Of a stretch of 64,000 nucleotides of DNA, positions 1 to 11,013 are shown piece by piece. The stretch lies in NCBI GenBank assembly GCA_942159475.1, contig OW804097.1:11223172-11287171 (forward strand), given 5' to 3'. Each line of letters begins with the position of its first letter. Position 1 is the stretch's first letter. The DNA comes from Sthenelais limicola. Its lineage: Eukaryota; Annelida; Polychaeta; Phyllodocida; Sigalionidae. The translations under genes and the position numbers were made by a program. Below the pieces are notes generated by a model. It saw only the letters and a program-made list of their open reading frames with translations, searched no databases and had not been told where the DNA came from.

Positions 1-740
1 ACATAATTAGATCAGTGACATTAGGTTATGGGATGTAGCTAGGTAATGAAACAGATATGTTTTATGGTTTTCTCTCTCAATTACTCATTGTTACCCCAAG
101 CTGGGCGCATTGGAAAAACCTGGGTAATGGGAAATGTTTCCCCAGTGGAAATAAAATCTTTAAAAATAAATAATAATAAAAAATATGCAAAGATGAAAGT
201 CCTCAGTATTTATACTGAAATCAGTATTTTTGAAAACCTATAAAAGAAATCAAATTTCCCCAGACTTCACCATTTTTAATCCAACATTGTAAAAGAAGTT
301 CATACATTTTCAAATATTTCACCAAATTTCATTATGAAAGTTTATTTCACTGCCATCCAAATTTCTTTATGAAATTTTGTCGAAACTTTCAAAGATAAAA
401 GTTATTACTTATTAAAATATCACTTTCAATTACCCCCTCCCCAATCCCCCGTTTCCCCTTGCAGAAATATTTGAGTATTTTTGCCATGGCCCCACTTTTA
501 TCCCTGCAGATGGTATTCACTAAAGTATTCATACTATAAAAATAAAAATGGTCCAATAATTGATCATAAACATTTGAAATTGTTAGGAATATCTAAATGA
601 GTATTTTGATAAAAGAAAAAGAAAATCTTCAAAATGGATAACAAACTTAAACATTATTCATGCCTAACAATAATATATGTAGCCTATGTGTGAACATTTT
701 AAATAATGACAAGTTATAGGGTATTTTTATATCTTACTTC
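1..740. other. AT-rich stretch, nothing recognised
   Basis: No coding, RNA or repeat signature was recognised. The only open frames are under 70 codons, AT-rich and without family features. A short C-rich patch lies near 430-460. Confidence 0.5.
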
Positions 741-810
741 TAAGAAGATGATTTTAGCCATGCATAAATATGAATACAAATTGAATACCGAGAGATGGCA
801 TTGTTTCCAA

Positions 811-885
811 TAAGGGATTTGCATGGCCACCAAATTTAATCTCAATTCGCATAGAATGATGGGAGTTATATGTCAGTATAAAAGC
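811..885 (+). mobile_element. MITE-C fragment, 5' end only
   Basis: The GGGATTTGCATGGCCACC start and the following GAATGATGGGAGT segment match the first ~75 bases of MITE-C with several substitutions. The rest of the element is missing. Confidence 0.6.
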
Positions 886-1610
886 TATTATAGTAAGATT
901 ACCAGTGGGGTACGAGGTGGACTCGGGGTGGACTATACGCACCGAGGGAGCCTAGAAGCAACAAAGCCATAGGCCGAGTTGCTTGTGGATTTATTATCCA
1001 CCGAATACTCCCCATTATGGTAATGTTGCTTTTATTCCATGATTTCATGTCAAACATTTGGCGCAGTGTCGCCTCCCGACGCCACTTCCGTTAAAAAAAT
1101 GTATACTTAAATAGGCCTTAGTAATATAATTATTACCAAAGAATTATGATATAACTACTATAGCGATGTTATGACTATAAATGCAGTACACTAAATGGAG
1201 TACACTAAGACTTTTTGTATGTAAAAATTGGAACCAATTACCAATGGAGCGTAACTCATGTATGATTATATATATGTAAATCTCGAGATATGTATGTTAT
1301 TCAAATTTAATTTTAGAACTCAGTGGAAGACCTACTTTGTAGAATTGTACGCCCCATTCATGATTCTGTAACTGTTGTTGAAACATGAATAAAAATTCAA
1401 TATATAATTATAGCACTAAGAAGACAAGAGGCGTTTGACTGGTTGCATGTTATGTGTGTTGGTTCATACCCACATGCATGGCAGGCATTCCTGCACCAAC
1501 ATACTACAGTCTTTATATTGTTTGAGTCTTATTGTTATACAAGTTACGTCCTCTTCCTTGCTTCTAGGAATCCCTCGCTCCCTTTCCTCATGTCCCGAAT
1601 AGTTTATGTA
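886..1610. other. Unassigned stretch with a possible retroelement tail
   Basis: No gene was seen. GCTTTTATTCCATGATT near 1028-1045 recurs at 57.88 kb, so part of this is an uncharacterised repeat. The stretch 1320-1409 ends in ATGAATAAAAATTCAATATA, the style of a 5'-truncated LINE or SINE tail, but no protein remnant is visible. Confidence 0.4.
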
Positions 1611-1613
1611 TAT

Positions 1614-1776
1614 GGGTGAAATCGCCAGAAAATGTACAATTCACTTTCACCAATCCTCTTAAATAGCGCAAATTTCAGACGAAAATAAAGTTTAAATGAC
1701 CAAATTGCAGCCTAATTAACAAAATTTACTAAATGTGTAGAGTTGCCAATTGTACATTTTCTGAAAATCTGACCTT
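1614..1776 (-). mobile_element. MITE-A1, internally deleted
   Basis: G-type right end and T-type left end are both present. About 75 bases of the interior are missing: the segment around the CAGTTCAACC and GCTAGAATCAATGC motifs has gone between AAAGTTTAAA and TGACCAAATTGC. Confidence 0.8.
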
Positions 1777-1835
1777 AGACGCTTGTTTCTACCCTTTATC
1801 TCGTGATTCCGTTTATGTCATTCTCTATGATTTAT

Positions 1836-2074
1836 ATGGATGAAGTCACCTGAAAATGTACAATTTCCCGTCACAAATCCTCCCAAATAACTTAAATTTG
1901 AGACCAAAGTGAGGTACAAAATACAGTTCAACATAACCAAACACACTGTTTTGATACACACGATACTAAACACCCTCAGATTTAACTAGTATTTATCCTA
2001 TTGTCAGTCTAATTGAGCACACTTTACTAAATGTGTATTGCTGCCGATTGTGCATTTTCTGATGACTGACCCAT
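1836..2074 (-). mobile_element. MITE-A3, diverged copy
   Basis: Carries the A3-specific interior CACACGATACTAAA shared with the copy at 44.67 kb. The right end is a decayed G type (GATGAAGTCACCTG). Many private substitutions suggest an older insertion. Confidence 0.75.
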
Positions 2075-2177
2075 GTATAATTTCACCTACACTTTCTTGT
2101 TCTCTTCCTAGACTTCTTTGTACTGTGCCCCATTGTCTCACACATTGTTCCTCTTGCTCACTATACGTGTGTCTATA

Positions 2178-2414
2178 TGGGTCAGGTTATCAGAAAATGT
2201 ACAATACAACTTCACCAATCCTTTCAAATAATCCAAATTTCAGGCCAAAATAAAGTTCACAATACAGTTCAACCTAACCAAACAGATTGCTAGAATCAAT
2301 GCAATGCCAAATATCCTTGAATTTACCTAGTATTGACCAAATTGCAGCCTAATTTAGCAGAATTTACTAAATGTGTACAGCTGCCTAGTGTACATTTTCT
2401 GAAAATCTGACCCA
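2178..2414 (-). mobile_element. MITE-A1, near complete
   Basis: Both ends are T type; the right end has TTATCAG instead of TTTTCAG. The insertion is flanked by TATA-rich sequence. Confidence 0.85.
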
Positions 2415-2454
2415 TATATGCCTCACTCTATGTATAGCTGTATATATTGCCATT

Positions 2455-2695
2455 TGGGTCAGATTTTCAGAAAATGTACAATTGGCAGCTCTACACATTT
2501 AGGAAATTCAGCTAAATTAGGCTGAAAAATGATGAATACCGGGTATATCTGAGTAGATTTGGTGTCGCATTGATTTATACTATCTGTTCTGTTTGATATG
2601 TTAAACTGCATTTAGACGCTCATTTCTGTCTTAAATGTGGGTTATGTGAGAGAATTAGTGAAGGCGAATTGTACATTTTCTGGAGATCTGACCCA
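2455..2695 (+). mobile_element. MITE-A2, near complete
   Basis: Interior carries TACCGGGTATATCTGAG. Left end is T type; the right end GGAGATCTGACCCA is slightly altered. Confidence 0.85.
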
Positions 2696-2904
2696 TATGT
2701 ACCTCACTATGTATAGCTGTAGAGATAGCCATCTCCACCTAATGTATTGTTCTCATTTTAACCCTTTCCTGCCTCCGATTTCGTAATTCCCTTCTCCCTC
2801 TCACCTTTCTGTTTCTCTTTCTCCTCTGACTCTATCAATACAGATTTGTATGATTATTATTTCGGATGTATTAACAGCTCTAGCTCTAGGTTGTTCTTCT
2901 TTTC

Positions 2905-3072
2905 AGACTGTATACTTCTCTCTCTCTCCTCTCTCTCTCTCTTTCTCTCCCTTTTCCCTCTCTCTCTCCATCTCCCTCTCTCCTATCTATCCCTATCTTT
3001 CTCCTGTCTCACTTGTATCTCTCCTTTCTCTCCTGTCTCACTCTCTATCTGTCTCTCTATCTGCCTCTCCCC
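2905..3072. repeat. CT-rich simple repeat
   Basis: Pyrimidine-only (CT)n and CTCC blocks on the plus strand. Overlapping serine/leucine-rich frames arise from the repeat and are not genes. Confidence 0.85.
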
Positions 3073-3210
3073 CTAATAACTAACTCTATGTAACTCTATA
3101 GATGGACGCAGTGGTTGGTTGGTTGGTGGTAAAAGATGAAAGAAATAAAATGTATTGCCTTATTTTCCACTCCTTTTACTTTGCTTCAATCTGATATACA
3201 TTCAGATATA

Positions 3211-3511
3211 TGGGTCAGATTTTCAGAATATGTACAATTGGCAGCTCTACACATCTAGTAAATTGTGCTAAATTACGCTGCAATTTAGCCAATACTAGGT
3301 AAATTCGAGTATATGTGGCATTGCATTGATTCTAGCAGTCTGTTTGGTTAGGTTGGACTGTATTTTGAACTTTAGCTCCTGCATCAACTTTCAGAATCAT
3401 CTGTTTGGCTTGAGATAGCGACTGTATTTTGAACTTTATTTTCGTCTGAAATTTGGGTTGTTTAAGAAGATTGGCGAAGTTAAATTGTACATTTTCTGAG
3501 AATCTGACCCA
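3211..3511 (+). mobile_element. MITE-A1 with an internal duplication
   Basis: About 64 bases longer than the norm. The motif TGTATTTTGAACTTTA occurs twice, separated by an unrelated segment (CTCCTGCATCAACTTTCAG...), suggesting an insertion or slippage that duplicated the flanking motif. Both ends are T type. Confidence 0.85.
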
Positions 3512-3807
3512 TATGTGTTACCTATTTTTATGAATTGTCAAATAAAGAATTCAATCTCTCCGTAATATACGGTCTAGTTTTCCCTTTTCTCTATGTCTAG
3601 GGCTTATATACCATCTGCCCTCACGCTGCATTATTTATGTCCTGTTTCTCTGTAGTTGATTACATTTTCGATACTTACACACAAGAGTTGTCCGATCAAT
3701 TGACTTTCTTCGCAATATTCCAGTGAGACATTTGTGAGTCTATCGGAGGAAAGTTCAAACACACAAGTGAACAACATGTGGGACCAACGTTTCTAAAGTA
3801 TTTGAGT

Positions 3808-4087
3808 ATGAGCCAGATCGTCAGAAGATGGACAATTCATCTTCACCAATCCTCAATCCCTCAAATAACCCACATTTAAGATAAATATGGGGTTCAAAAT
3901 ACAGTTTAACATAGCAGAATAGTTAACATAAAATAAAATAAATAACATGATACTGAATATTCTCAGATATACCCGGTATAATAATGAATACTGGCAGTAT
4001 TCATCATTTTTTCAGGCTAATTCATCAGGATTTCCTAGATGTGTAGCCTAGAGCGGCCAATTGTTCATTTTCTGACGATCTGACCCA
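3808..4087 (-). mobile_element. MITE-A2, old copy with small insertions
   Basis: C-type ends on both sides. It is longer than the norm because of an extra AATCCTC direct repeat near 3850, an AT-rich addition (AATAAAATAAATAA) and a second TATTCATCAT-like motif near 4000. Confidence 0.75.
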
Positions 4088-4304
4088 TATAATTTCAATA
4101 TTCCCACACACCCGTAATTGCCTAGGACAACCCTTACCATAAATAGATGGAGTATTTTGCACCTTCCTACCAAAGTTCATGCCCCTTTTTGACAAACCCC
4201 GACCACATTGAACCCCCTATTATAGGTGAGGTTTTCAAGCATACCTGTGTGGCCATGTCTTGGTCTAAGTTTGTACTGTTAGGAGAGCACTTGGGGCCTT
4301 AAAT

Positions 4305-4426
4305 CAACATGGTCTTTTCTCAGATGGACAAATCGACATGGCCTTTCCTTAGATGGACAAATCAACATGGTCTTTTCTCAGATGGACAAATCGACATGGC
4401 CTTTTCTTATATGGACAAATCAACAT
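4305..4426. repeat. 30-bp minisatellite, about 4 copies
   Basis: Unit resembles CATGGTCTTTTCTCAGATGG followed by ACAAATCAA, with alternating 'ggtc' and 'ggcc' variants. It abuts a MITE-C remnant on the right. Confidence 0.85.
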
Positions 4427-4655
4427 GTTTTATACATGTTTCTATAATACTAGTCCCCATCATTCCCAACATGCATTTGGTTAACATAGATTATTTATAC
4501 AAGCTAAGATTTTGGATATGATGTATATATGATATTGGTGAAAACATTCTTGCAAATTTCGATAAAATGTTGCAAAACATTTGTATGTCAGATTTTATCA
4601 GAATCTATCCCAGGATGCATTGTATAGACATACGCAGTGGCACATACAACTCCAC
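4427..4655 (+). mobile_element. MITE-C, 3' two thirds
   Basis: Starts inside the element at the ATACATGTTTCTATAA motif and runs to the GACATACGCAGTGGCACA terminal region. The 5' third is absent, apparently replaced by the adjacent minisatellite. Confidence 0.75.
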
Positions 4656-4692
4656 TATTGCTGTTTCTTGGTAGGGACAAGGGAAACCAAGT

Positions 4693-4729
4693 CCCCCCCC
4701 CCCCCACGACAACCCCCCCCCCCCCCGCC
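4693..4729. repeat. Poly-C tracts
   Basis: Two runs of C separated by ACGACAA and similar. Run lengths in such tracts are often unreliable in assemblies. Confidence 0.9.
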
Positions 4730-4794
4730 CTCCCCAGGAGCCCTGTTAGGGTGCATCCGTGCTCTGGATATGGCACTCAACGGAAGCCCTATCT

Positions 4795-4882
4795 AGACAC
4801 TTGTTTATTTAGATTGTTGGACCACCTTATTGTAAAAAGATCTGCTGCAATAAAGAATTCTTGAATTGAATTGAATTGAATG
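4795..4882 (+). mobile_element. Probable LINE 3' tail with pentanucleotide end
   Basis: The sequence TGCAATAAAGAATTCTTGAA is followed by about four GAATT repeats. A short tandem tail instead of poly-A is typical of CR1/L2-type non-LTR retrotransposons. No protein remnant is visible upstream, so the family is not assigned. Confidence 0.45.
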
Positions 4883-5454
4883 GCTATAGTTTACACTACC
4901 TTGGGAAGTAAACATTAACTATTCTTTATTTGTCTAAATCAGATTCATGTAGAAGAAGTGCGATCTTTAAGCCCAGAGATGTGTTGGTCGTTATAATGTT
5001 TAAGATTCAATTGAAATAAAATAGATATTGGCCAAATATCCATACAGCTAGATGTGAAAACCCAGATGAAACTTGCAAATTAAGATGATATTTTTTAAAT
5101 GATTTTTCTTTTCACAAAAACACTTAAAATCTTTTCATATTTGGTGTGTGCAGCGCCGCTAGTAGCAAGAACACATGTACCAAAGCTCAAGACTGGATTG
5201 AATATACCCGTGCATGTCTGAGGTTACCCTAAAGTGTATATTTCCTAGGTTACTATAGTGTGTGTCCATTAAGAAATATCACTAGCGTTTTGTTCATGCA
5301 GAGATACATATAGAAAGACTTATTAAATGTTCTAAAGTTTAATGACGACTGGGGAATTGTACGTTGGAAAAACAGCATGTAAACCAACAGGGAGCTTGTA
5401 AACCTCCCAGATGCCGGAGATAAGTTTCCTGATAGTGACATGATCGACAATAAA
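4883..5454. other. Unassigned stretch
   Basis: No gene, TIR element or tandem repeat recognised. Small open frames here have no supporting features. Confidence 0.45.
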
Positions 5455-5589
5455 AGTTTCTTAAATCTTAATCTTAGATCTTAATATCATTGGAATCGCC
5501 TTGATCTCATCTTATCAAATACGATGGTATCTCAGAATTTATTTTTTGCTACTTGTGACTCATTTTCCTGTGACACACCACAAATCCTA
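5455..5589 (+). mobile_element. MITE-D fragment, 3' end
   Basis: Matches the last ~135 bases of MITE-D, from TATCATTGGAATCGCCTTGA through the TIR TGTGACTCATTTTCCTG. The last bases of the TIR are altered. Confidence 0.75.
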
Positions 5590-5762
5590 TCACAAATTGG
5601 ATGCATTTTCCGTCAACCCTTAATTCTAGGGTACGTTTATAAACTGGTTATCCACAGATGGCTCAGATTACCTGAGTAATATAATAACTCATCTGCCTAC
5701 ATCTCCATCTACACAACAACCCTGTAATTATGTGAAATCCATCATTCCACAAGCCCAACAAT

Positions 5763-6109
5763 TGGGGATTTGCATAGCCGCCATTTTGAATCTTGATTCG
5801 CATGGAATTATGGGAGTAATGGTACAGTATAAAATCTAAAGAAAACATGTTATGTTCAGCATGAAATATTTCTCAATGTTCTAATGTCAATATCCATGTG
5901 TTATACATGTTTCCATAACCCTTGACTTCATCGTTCCCATCATGCATTTGATTTTCATAGATGATTTATACAAGCTATGATATTGGTGAAAACATTCTTG
6001 CAATTTTCGATAAAATATTGCCAAATATTAGTATGTCGAATTTCAACAGAATCCATCCCAGCATGCACTGTAACAGACATGCGCAGTGAGACATGCAACT
6101 CCCCTATAG
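5763..6109 (+). mobile_element. MITE-C, complete, left member of an inverted pair
   Basis: Complete from GGGGATTTGCATAGCCGCC to ATGCAACTCCCCTA. Its terminal CCCCTATAGGGG junction is shared with an inverted copy that starts at the next base, so the two are joined tail to tail. Confidence 0.85.
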
Positions 6110-6464
6110 GGGGTTTGCATGTGCCACTGCGCATGTCTGGTACAGTGCATCCTGGGATGGATTCAGATGAAATCTGATATACAAATATTTGGCAAGATTT
6201 TTTTTAGAATATTGCGCAAGAATGTTTTCACCAATATCATAGTTTGTATAAATGATCTATAGATGTAAACCAAATGTATGATGGGAAAGATGGAGACTTG
6301 TGTTATGGAATCATGTATAATACATGTAAAAGATATTAGATCATTAAATAATAAATAATCCATGCAGAACATGGCATGTTTTCTATAGATTTTAGACTGT
6401 ACCATTAGTCCCATAATTCCATGTGAATCAAGATTTAAAATGTGGTCTATGCAACTCCCCTATT
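6108..6464 (-). mobile_element. MITE-C, complete, right member of an inverted pair
   Basis: Reverse-complement copy beginning GGGGGTTTGCATGTGCCACT and ending near TCTATGCAACTCCCC. It differs from its left neighbour by many substitutions, so it is not a fresh copy of that element. Confidence 0.85.
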
Positions 6465-6506
6465 GGTTCTATCTTCCCCACCGAGACTTGAAATAGCAAT
6501 TAAACC

Positions 6507-6703
6507 CAGTCTAGGCCCAACATTGGGAGAGTCCCTTCAAATGAAGGGAAAGTCTCACACCTAAAACCGCAGTGTCATTATAATTCCATTAAGACCGCAA
6601 AATGTCATTATATTCCCGTTCAAACACTGAGTCCTAGGCCAGGAAACCGATTAGGGAAGTAGGCTGACGTTCTTATCTGATCTGAGGGTTTGGACCTAGA
6701 GTG
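6507..6703 (+). mobile_element. MITE-B, near complete
   Basis: Begins CAGTCTAGGCCCAACATTGG and ends GGTTTGGACCTAGAGTG. The internal pair of 'cattataat...ccat' motifs is present. Confidence 0.8.
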
Positions 6704-6727
6704 AACCCCGCTCATGTTTTAGACTAG

Positions 6728-6800
6728 ATTTTAGACTTTTACCTTGATTCCATGCGAATTCCATGCAAATCCCCCTATAATGTGAAATCCCCCTATTCCA
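6728..6800 (-). mobile_element. MITE-C terminal fragments
   Basis: Two short pieces with GCAAATCCCCCTATA and GAAATCCCCCTATT resemble the end of a reversed MITE-C. The body is missing. Confidence 0.5.
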
Positions 6801-6990
6801 GGATCGCCCCACGGTGCCTACAATTGCCAATTTTAGTGCCTCAAGGCTCTGTGCACGTAGAAGTTGATACCACGAAAATCACTTTGCAATATTGACCGCA
6901 AATTTCACTATTCATTTTTTCTGCCATTGGAAGCTGGATCCGCTACAGACTGCGGGGTTAATACCAGTTCTGCACTGACAAAGCAGTAAT

Positions 6991-7222
6991 TGAGTCAGAT
7001 TTTGAGAAAATGTACAATTTGTCTTCACCAATCCTCTCAAACAACCCACATTTAAGACAGAAATTAGCTTCAAAATACAGTTTAACAGAACTGATACTAA
7101 AAGTCAATGCCACGCCAGATATATTCAAATATACTCAGTATTCATCATTTTTCATCCTAATTTAGCAGAATTTCCTGAATGTGTAGAGCTACCAATTGTA
7201 CATTTTCTTAAATTCTGACCCA
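6991..7222 (-). mobile_element. MITE-A2, near complete
   Basis: Both ends are recognisable T types with single changes (TGAGTCAG at the left). Confidence 0.8.
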
Positions 7223-7271
7223 ATTGTGAAAATTCAGAAAGTTGCGCACAACAGTTGTACACTTGAGCCTA

Positions 7272-7489
7272 TGGGTCAGATTTTCGGACAAATGTACAAT
7301 TGGCAGTTGTACACATTTAGTAATTTCTACTAAATTAGGCTGCCATTTGGTCAATTCGACTATTATTCGGTATTGCATTGGATCTAGCAATCTATTTGGT
7401 TAGGTTGAACTTTATTTTCGTCTGAAATATTGGTTAATTCAGAGAATTGGTAAAGGCGAATTGTACATTTTCTGACGATTTTACCCTCC
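7272..7489 (+). mobile_element. MITE-A1 with a short internal deletion
   Basis: T-type left end. The right end is a decayed form ending GACGATTTTACCC. The CTGTATTTTGAA segment of the interior is deleted. Confidence 0.8.
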
Positions 7490-7667
7490 TATAGTGTTGT
7501 AGCATATAGGTATACCGTATAGTCTCGTTCCCTTCCTTATTGAAGCATTCGTTTTATTGGTTTAATTATATATGATATATGTAATAGGTATAGTTTGGTG
7601 AAAGTAATGGGAAAAATGGGAAAGGATATGATAGTTATTTATAAATAAAATGTATTAGCTACCTATC

Positions 7668-7716
7668 ATATGCATGTATGTATGTATGTATATAATTTTA
7701 TGTATATATATACATT
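7668..7716. repeat. TATG/TGTA microsatellite
   Basis: Short runs of TATG grading into (TA)n, directly left of a MITE-A insertion. Confidence 0.8.
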
Positions 7717-7723
7717 ATGTATG

Positions 7724-7955
7724 TGGGTGAAGTCGCCAGAAAATGTACAATTCACTTTCACCAATCTTCTCAAATAACCCAAATTTCAGACGAAAATAAA
7801 GTTCAAAATACAGTTCAACCTAACAGATTGCTAGAATCAATGCAATGCCGAATATACTCGAATTTACCTAGTATTGACCAAATTGCAACAGAATTTAGCA
7901 GAATTTACTAAATGTATACAGCTGCCAATTGTACATTTTCTGAAAATCTGACCCA
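7724..7955 (-). mobile_element. MITE-A1, near complete
   Basis: G-type right end, T-type left end. Inserted in a TATG/TGTA microsatellite, so target-site boundaries cannot be fixed. Confidence 0.85.
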
Positions 7956-8660
7956 TGTATATATGTACATACATGTATAATATGTATGTATGTATCTTGT
8001 ATGTACACATGTATACATGTATGTATACAGGTATAGAGTTATACCATCATGTCCTCAGATAATTCTCCTTTATTTGTAATGATTCAATTATAGAAATCTA
8101 GAATTCACAAGAAGGAAAATTGTAATTGCGTAGTGTTCTCTATGCAAACAAAAACAAAAACTAAACTCATTGTATCGAGTTATATTCTAATCGCAAGTAC
8201 AAAGCTTGATTAATAAGAGTAAACAACTAAAAGAAATTTTTAAGCATACTCAATTGTAGTTGATCAAAAATTAAGCGAACATATCCTGTAAAGCTACTCA
8301 CGAAAAATTTGAGTACATTGTTATATCATTAATGTGTTTATCTTACGACTGAATTTTGTATATTCATTTTCTTTGTTAAGGGCTTACTGGAAGAGCTATC
8401 AGTAGATGTAAATGTCCGATTCTGTAAATTGTTTACTGAATAAAAATTCTATATATATATAATATATGATTCATATTGTCAATACGCATAGCTGTTCTAC
8501 AACTACACTAGAATTGCCTGTAGAGCTATGTTCCAATGGACATGTATAGATCTGTCACTTCTGTCAATTCCACAAATCATTCAAAATACCTTAGTTCCCT
8601 AACTTAGAAGCTGATAAGCACCTTTGTAATAATTGCTGGACGTCAACACCTTGTCACATA
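7956..8660. other. Microsatellite then unassigned sequence with a retroelement-like tail
   Basis: 7956-8035 is a TGTA/CATA microsatellite. The rest has no gene. The stretch ending near 8455 (GTTTACTGAATAAAAATTCT followed by TA repeats) has the form of a 5'-truncated retroelement tail. Confidence 0.4.
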
Positions 8661-8897
8661 TGGGTCAGATTTTCAGAAAATGTACAATTGGCAGCTGTAC
8701 ACATTTAGTAAATTATGTTAAATTAGGCTGCAGTTTGGTCAATTCTAGGTAAATTCCAGTATATTCGGCATTGCATTGATTTTAGCAATCTGTTTGGTTA
8801 GGTTGAACTGTATTTTGAACTTTATTTTCTTCTGAAATATGGGTTATTTGAAAGGATTGGTGAAGGTGAATTGTACATTTTCTGAAAATCTGACCCA
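8661..8897 (+). mobile_element. MITE-A1, complete reference copy
   Basis: The clearest full-length copy: 237 bp with both ends T type, giving a 29-bp inverted repeat (left TGGGTCAGATTTTCAGAAAA..., right its complement). Flanked by CACATA and TATGTG, consistent with a TA target duplication as in Tc1/mariner-like and some other DNA transposons. It has no coding capacity, so it must depend on an unseen transposase. The exact superfamily is not established. Confidence 0.9.
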
Positions 8898-9174
8898 TAT
8901 GTGCAAAGGAAGCAACGGTTACCCAGGGTCAATTAGCCAGGAAGTATGCATGGCTGAACAGTAGTATGGTATTAATACCTGAACTGCTGGCACAGGGTTG
9001 GGGTAAATCTATATGCCCTCCTCTCATCCACCCCTATATAGATAGATATATAATTAACCCCGTATTTTATTACCATTTAAAATAACCTCCTCCCATATCC
9101 TGTGCTTTACGAGATGTATAATTATCTTATTTACACCTGTGAATATATTAGAAATTCCTGAATTTTATAGTATA

Positions 9175-9414
9175 TGGGTGAAGTCGCCAGAAAATGTACA
9201 ATTCACCCTCACCAATCCTCTCAAATAACCCAAATTTCAGACGAAAATAAAGTTCCATATACAGTTCAACCTAACCAAACAGATTGCTAGAATCAATTCA
9301 ATGACGAATATACTGGAGTTTACCTATTATTGATCAAATTGCAGCCTAATTTAGCAGCATTTATTACTAAATGTGTACAACTGCCAATTGTACCTTTTCT
9401 GAAAATCTGACCCA
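9175..9414 (-). mobile_element. MITE-A1, complete
   Basis: G-type right end and T-type left end, with TATA on both sides. Confidence 0.88.
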
Positions 9415-9574
9415 TATATAATGTAATGGTCAGTTGGTAAAGTGAGTTTTGTTGACTGGTTGTTGTGTTATTGAGCATCCCTGAGTTCATTGTTCACAGT
9501 GCTGTTTTCTTTCAGTCCATTCCATTCCATAAATAAGTGTTTGGGCTTTCAGTCAGTTTGTTGTCCCCCTTTTT

Positions 9575-9730
9575 CACTCTAGGTCCAAACCCTCCGATCA
9601 GATAAGAATGGTATGTCAGTGATTGAATGCCTACTTCGCTAATCGGATTTCTGGCCTAGGACTCGGCTTTTTAATGGCGAGAGGCTTTCCCTTCGTTTGA
9701 AGGGACTTTCTCAACTTCGGGCCTAGACTG
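9575..9730 (-). mobile_element. MITE-B, internally shortened
   Basis: Starts CACTCTAGGTCCAAACCCTC and ends GCCTAGACTG. One of the two 'aatgg...attataatg' repeats in the middle is missing. Confidence 0.75.
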
Positions 9731-9756
9731 GTGTGGGTGTGGGTGTGGTGTGCTGG

Positions 9757-9843
9757 TGGGGGGGGGGGGGGGGGGGAAGCATCTGTCTAGGCTCACAGCC
9801 AGTCAGAAAAGATACGAATGGTATGTCAGTGATTATGGTTATA
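9757..9843 (-). repeat. Poly-G tract followed by a MITE-B piece
   Basis: A run of about 20 G, then GTCTAGGCTCACAGCC and AATGGTATGTCAGTGATT, which match MITE-B. This looks like a second partial B copy next to the one that ends at 9730. Confidence 0.6.
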
Positions 9844-10159
9844 TCAAATTATGTGAATGCGTATAAAACACAAGATTATTCAAATTCAATGTGTGTTATA
9901 TTACTTTCCTGCTATTCCCCATTTAGCCCACCTCTACCCCCCACCCCCACCCCCCATCCAACACATACCCCCACCCCCCGGCCATTCAGCTAGCATACAT
10001 TCTGTTAGGAACACAATCGGAAATTCCATTCAACATATAATTTCAATTCATGGGATGCTGTTGCAACGTATTGGATCTTTGTATATAATATATGAGGGAT
10101 CTTTTGATTTTTTTCCCATCGTTTTTCATTCAAACTACCAAAGTTTGCCTCAATTTTTT
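9844..10159. other. Unassigned, with a C-rich block
   Basis: C-rich CCACCCCC repeats at 9935-9985. The proline-rich frames here are products of that block. No gene seen. Confidence 0.5.
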
Positions 10160-10160
10160 T

Positions 10161-10612
10161 AGATTGATGTTATCATCAATCTAAATGGATTGGGGTGAGA
10201 TCTGTCAATCATTGATAGCATCTTGGCTCCTCCCATCCTGGATATCAGTGTGAAGAATCTGTTGATTCTGATATCAGCAGATGGGATCAGAATCATGCTG
10301 GTAATGGCTGGGAGGGGGAGGGGATGGCGTTTAGGTGTGAATTAAAGGGTAGACCATGTGTGAATTAAAGTGGCAAGTTGCAAAATAAGATGCCTCATAT
10401 GCAAAGGTGTTAAAGGGACCAACAGAATCACATGGAATCACTAGTCATATATGGGATAGGGATTTCATGTTTTCTGTCTCCACTTCCTCTCCCTCCTACT
10501 ATCCCTCCCTCTCGAACTTTACATTTAACTGACATCAATCTCCGTTTCCCTTGGAAACGCAATCTTCTACATGAACCGGAAATAAATAAATAAATGTAAA
10601 CTGATCACTGTT
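10161..10612 (+). mobile_element. Repeat E, copy 1
   Basis: About 450 bp repeated at 38571-39020 with high identity. It begins with a small hairpin (AGATTGATG...CATCAATCT) and ends in AACCGGAAATAAATAAATAA. Landmarks are TGATAGCATCTTGGCTCC and TTTCCCTTGGAAACGCAA. The shared A-rich 3' end suggests a retroposed element, but no protein or promoter motif was recognised. Confidence 0.75.
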
Positions 10613-10619
10613 ATGAGGT

Positions 10620-10700
10620 GGGGTCTAGGGGAGGGGGGGGGGGTCACGTACCGCTGCAACCGCCCCCTGGATCCGCCCCTGCCCCTCCTCCCCCACCACC
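10620..10700. repeat. Poly-G and C-rich low-complexity block
   Basis: A run of G followed by CCGCCCC/CCTCC motifs. It gives rise to spurious G/P-rich frames. Confidence 0.85.
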
Positions 10701-10786
10701 ATTATACCTCTCCTTCCCCAAGGTTTACCCACAAATTATAACATGTCAGAGTGTAATTCTAACTCGTAGCATGATTCATGCTTGTT

Positions 10787-10930
10787 GCACTGTGTGGCCT
10801 AGCATTGTGTGTGTACGTACCGACTCACCTATACCTCCCCATATACACACTCACACACTGTGTGGCCTAGCATTGTGTGTGTACGTACCGACTCACCTGT
10901 ACCCACCCCATATACACACTCACACACACA
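10787..10930. repeat. 70-bp tandem duplication
   Basis: CTGTGTGGCCTAGCATTGTG and the following GTACGTACCGACTCACC segment occur twice in a row, each followed by CATATACACACTCACACA. Confidence 0.9.
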
Positions 10931-11013
10931 GATAACAGCATATGTTCACGCCCAAATCAACCCCTACAATGCTAGCATGCACATGTCTGTGTTTTGAAAA
11001 GCAAGGGTATATA

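Noticed and set aside
5977..6177. Small ORFs recurring in several MITE-C copies
   Set aside because: The frames are short, differ between copies and end at random points; MITE-C has no conserved coding potential.
7668..8035. Possible centromeric or telomeric satellite (TATG/TGTA)
   Set aside because: Only short interrupted microsatellite runs on both sides of a MITE-A; no higher-order structure.
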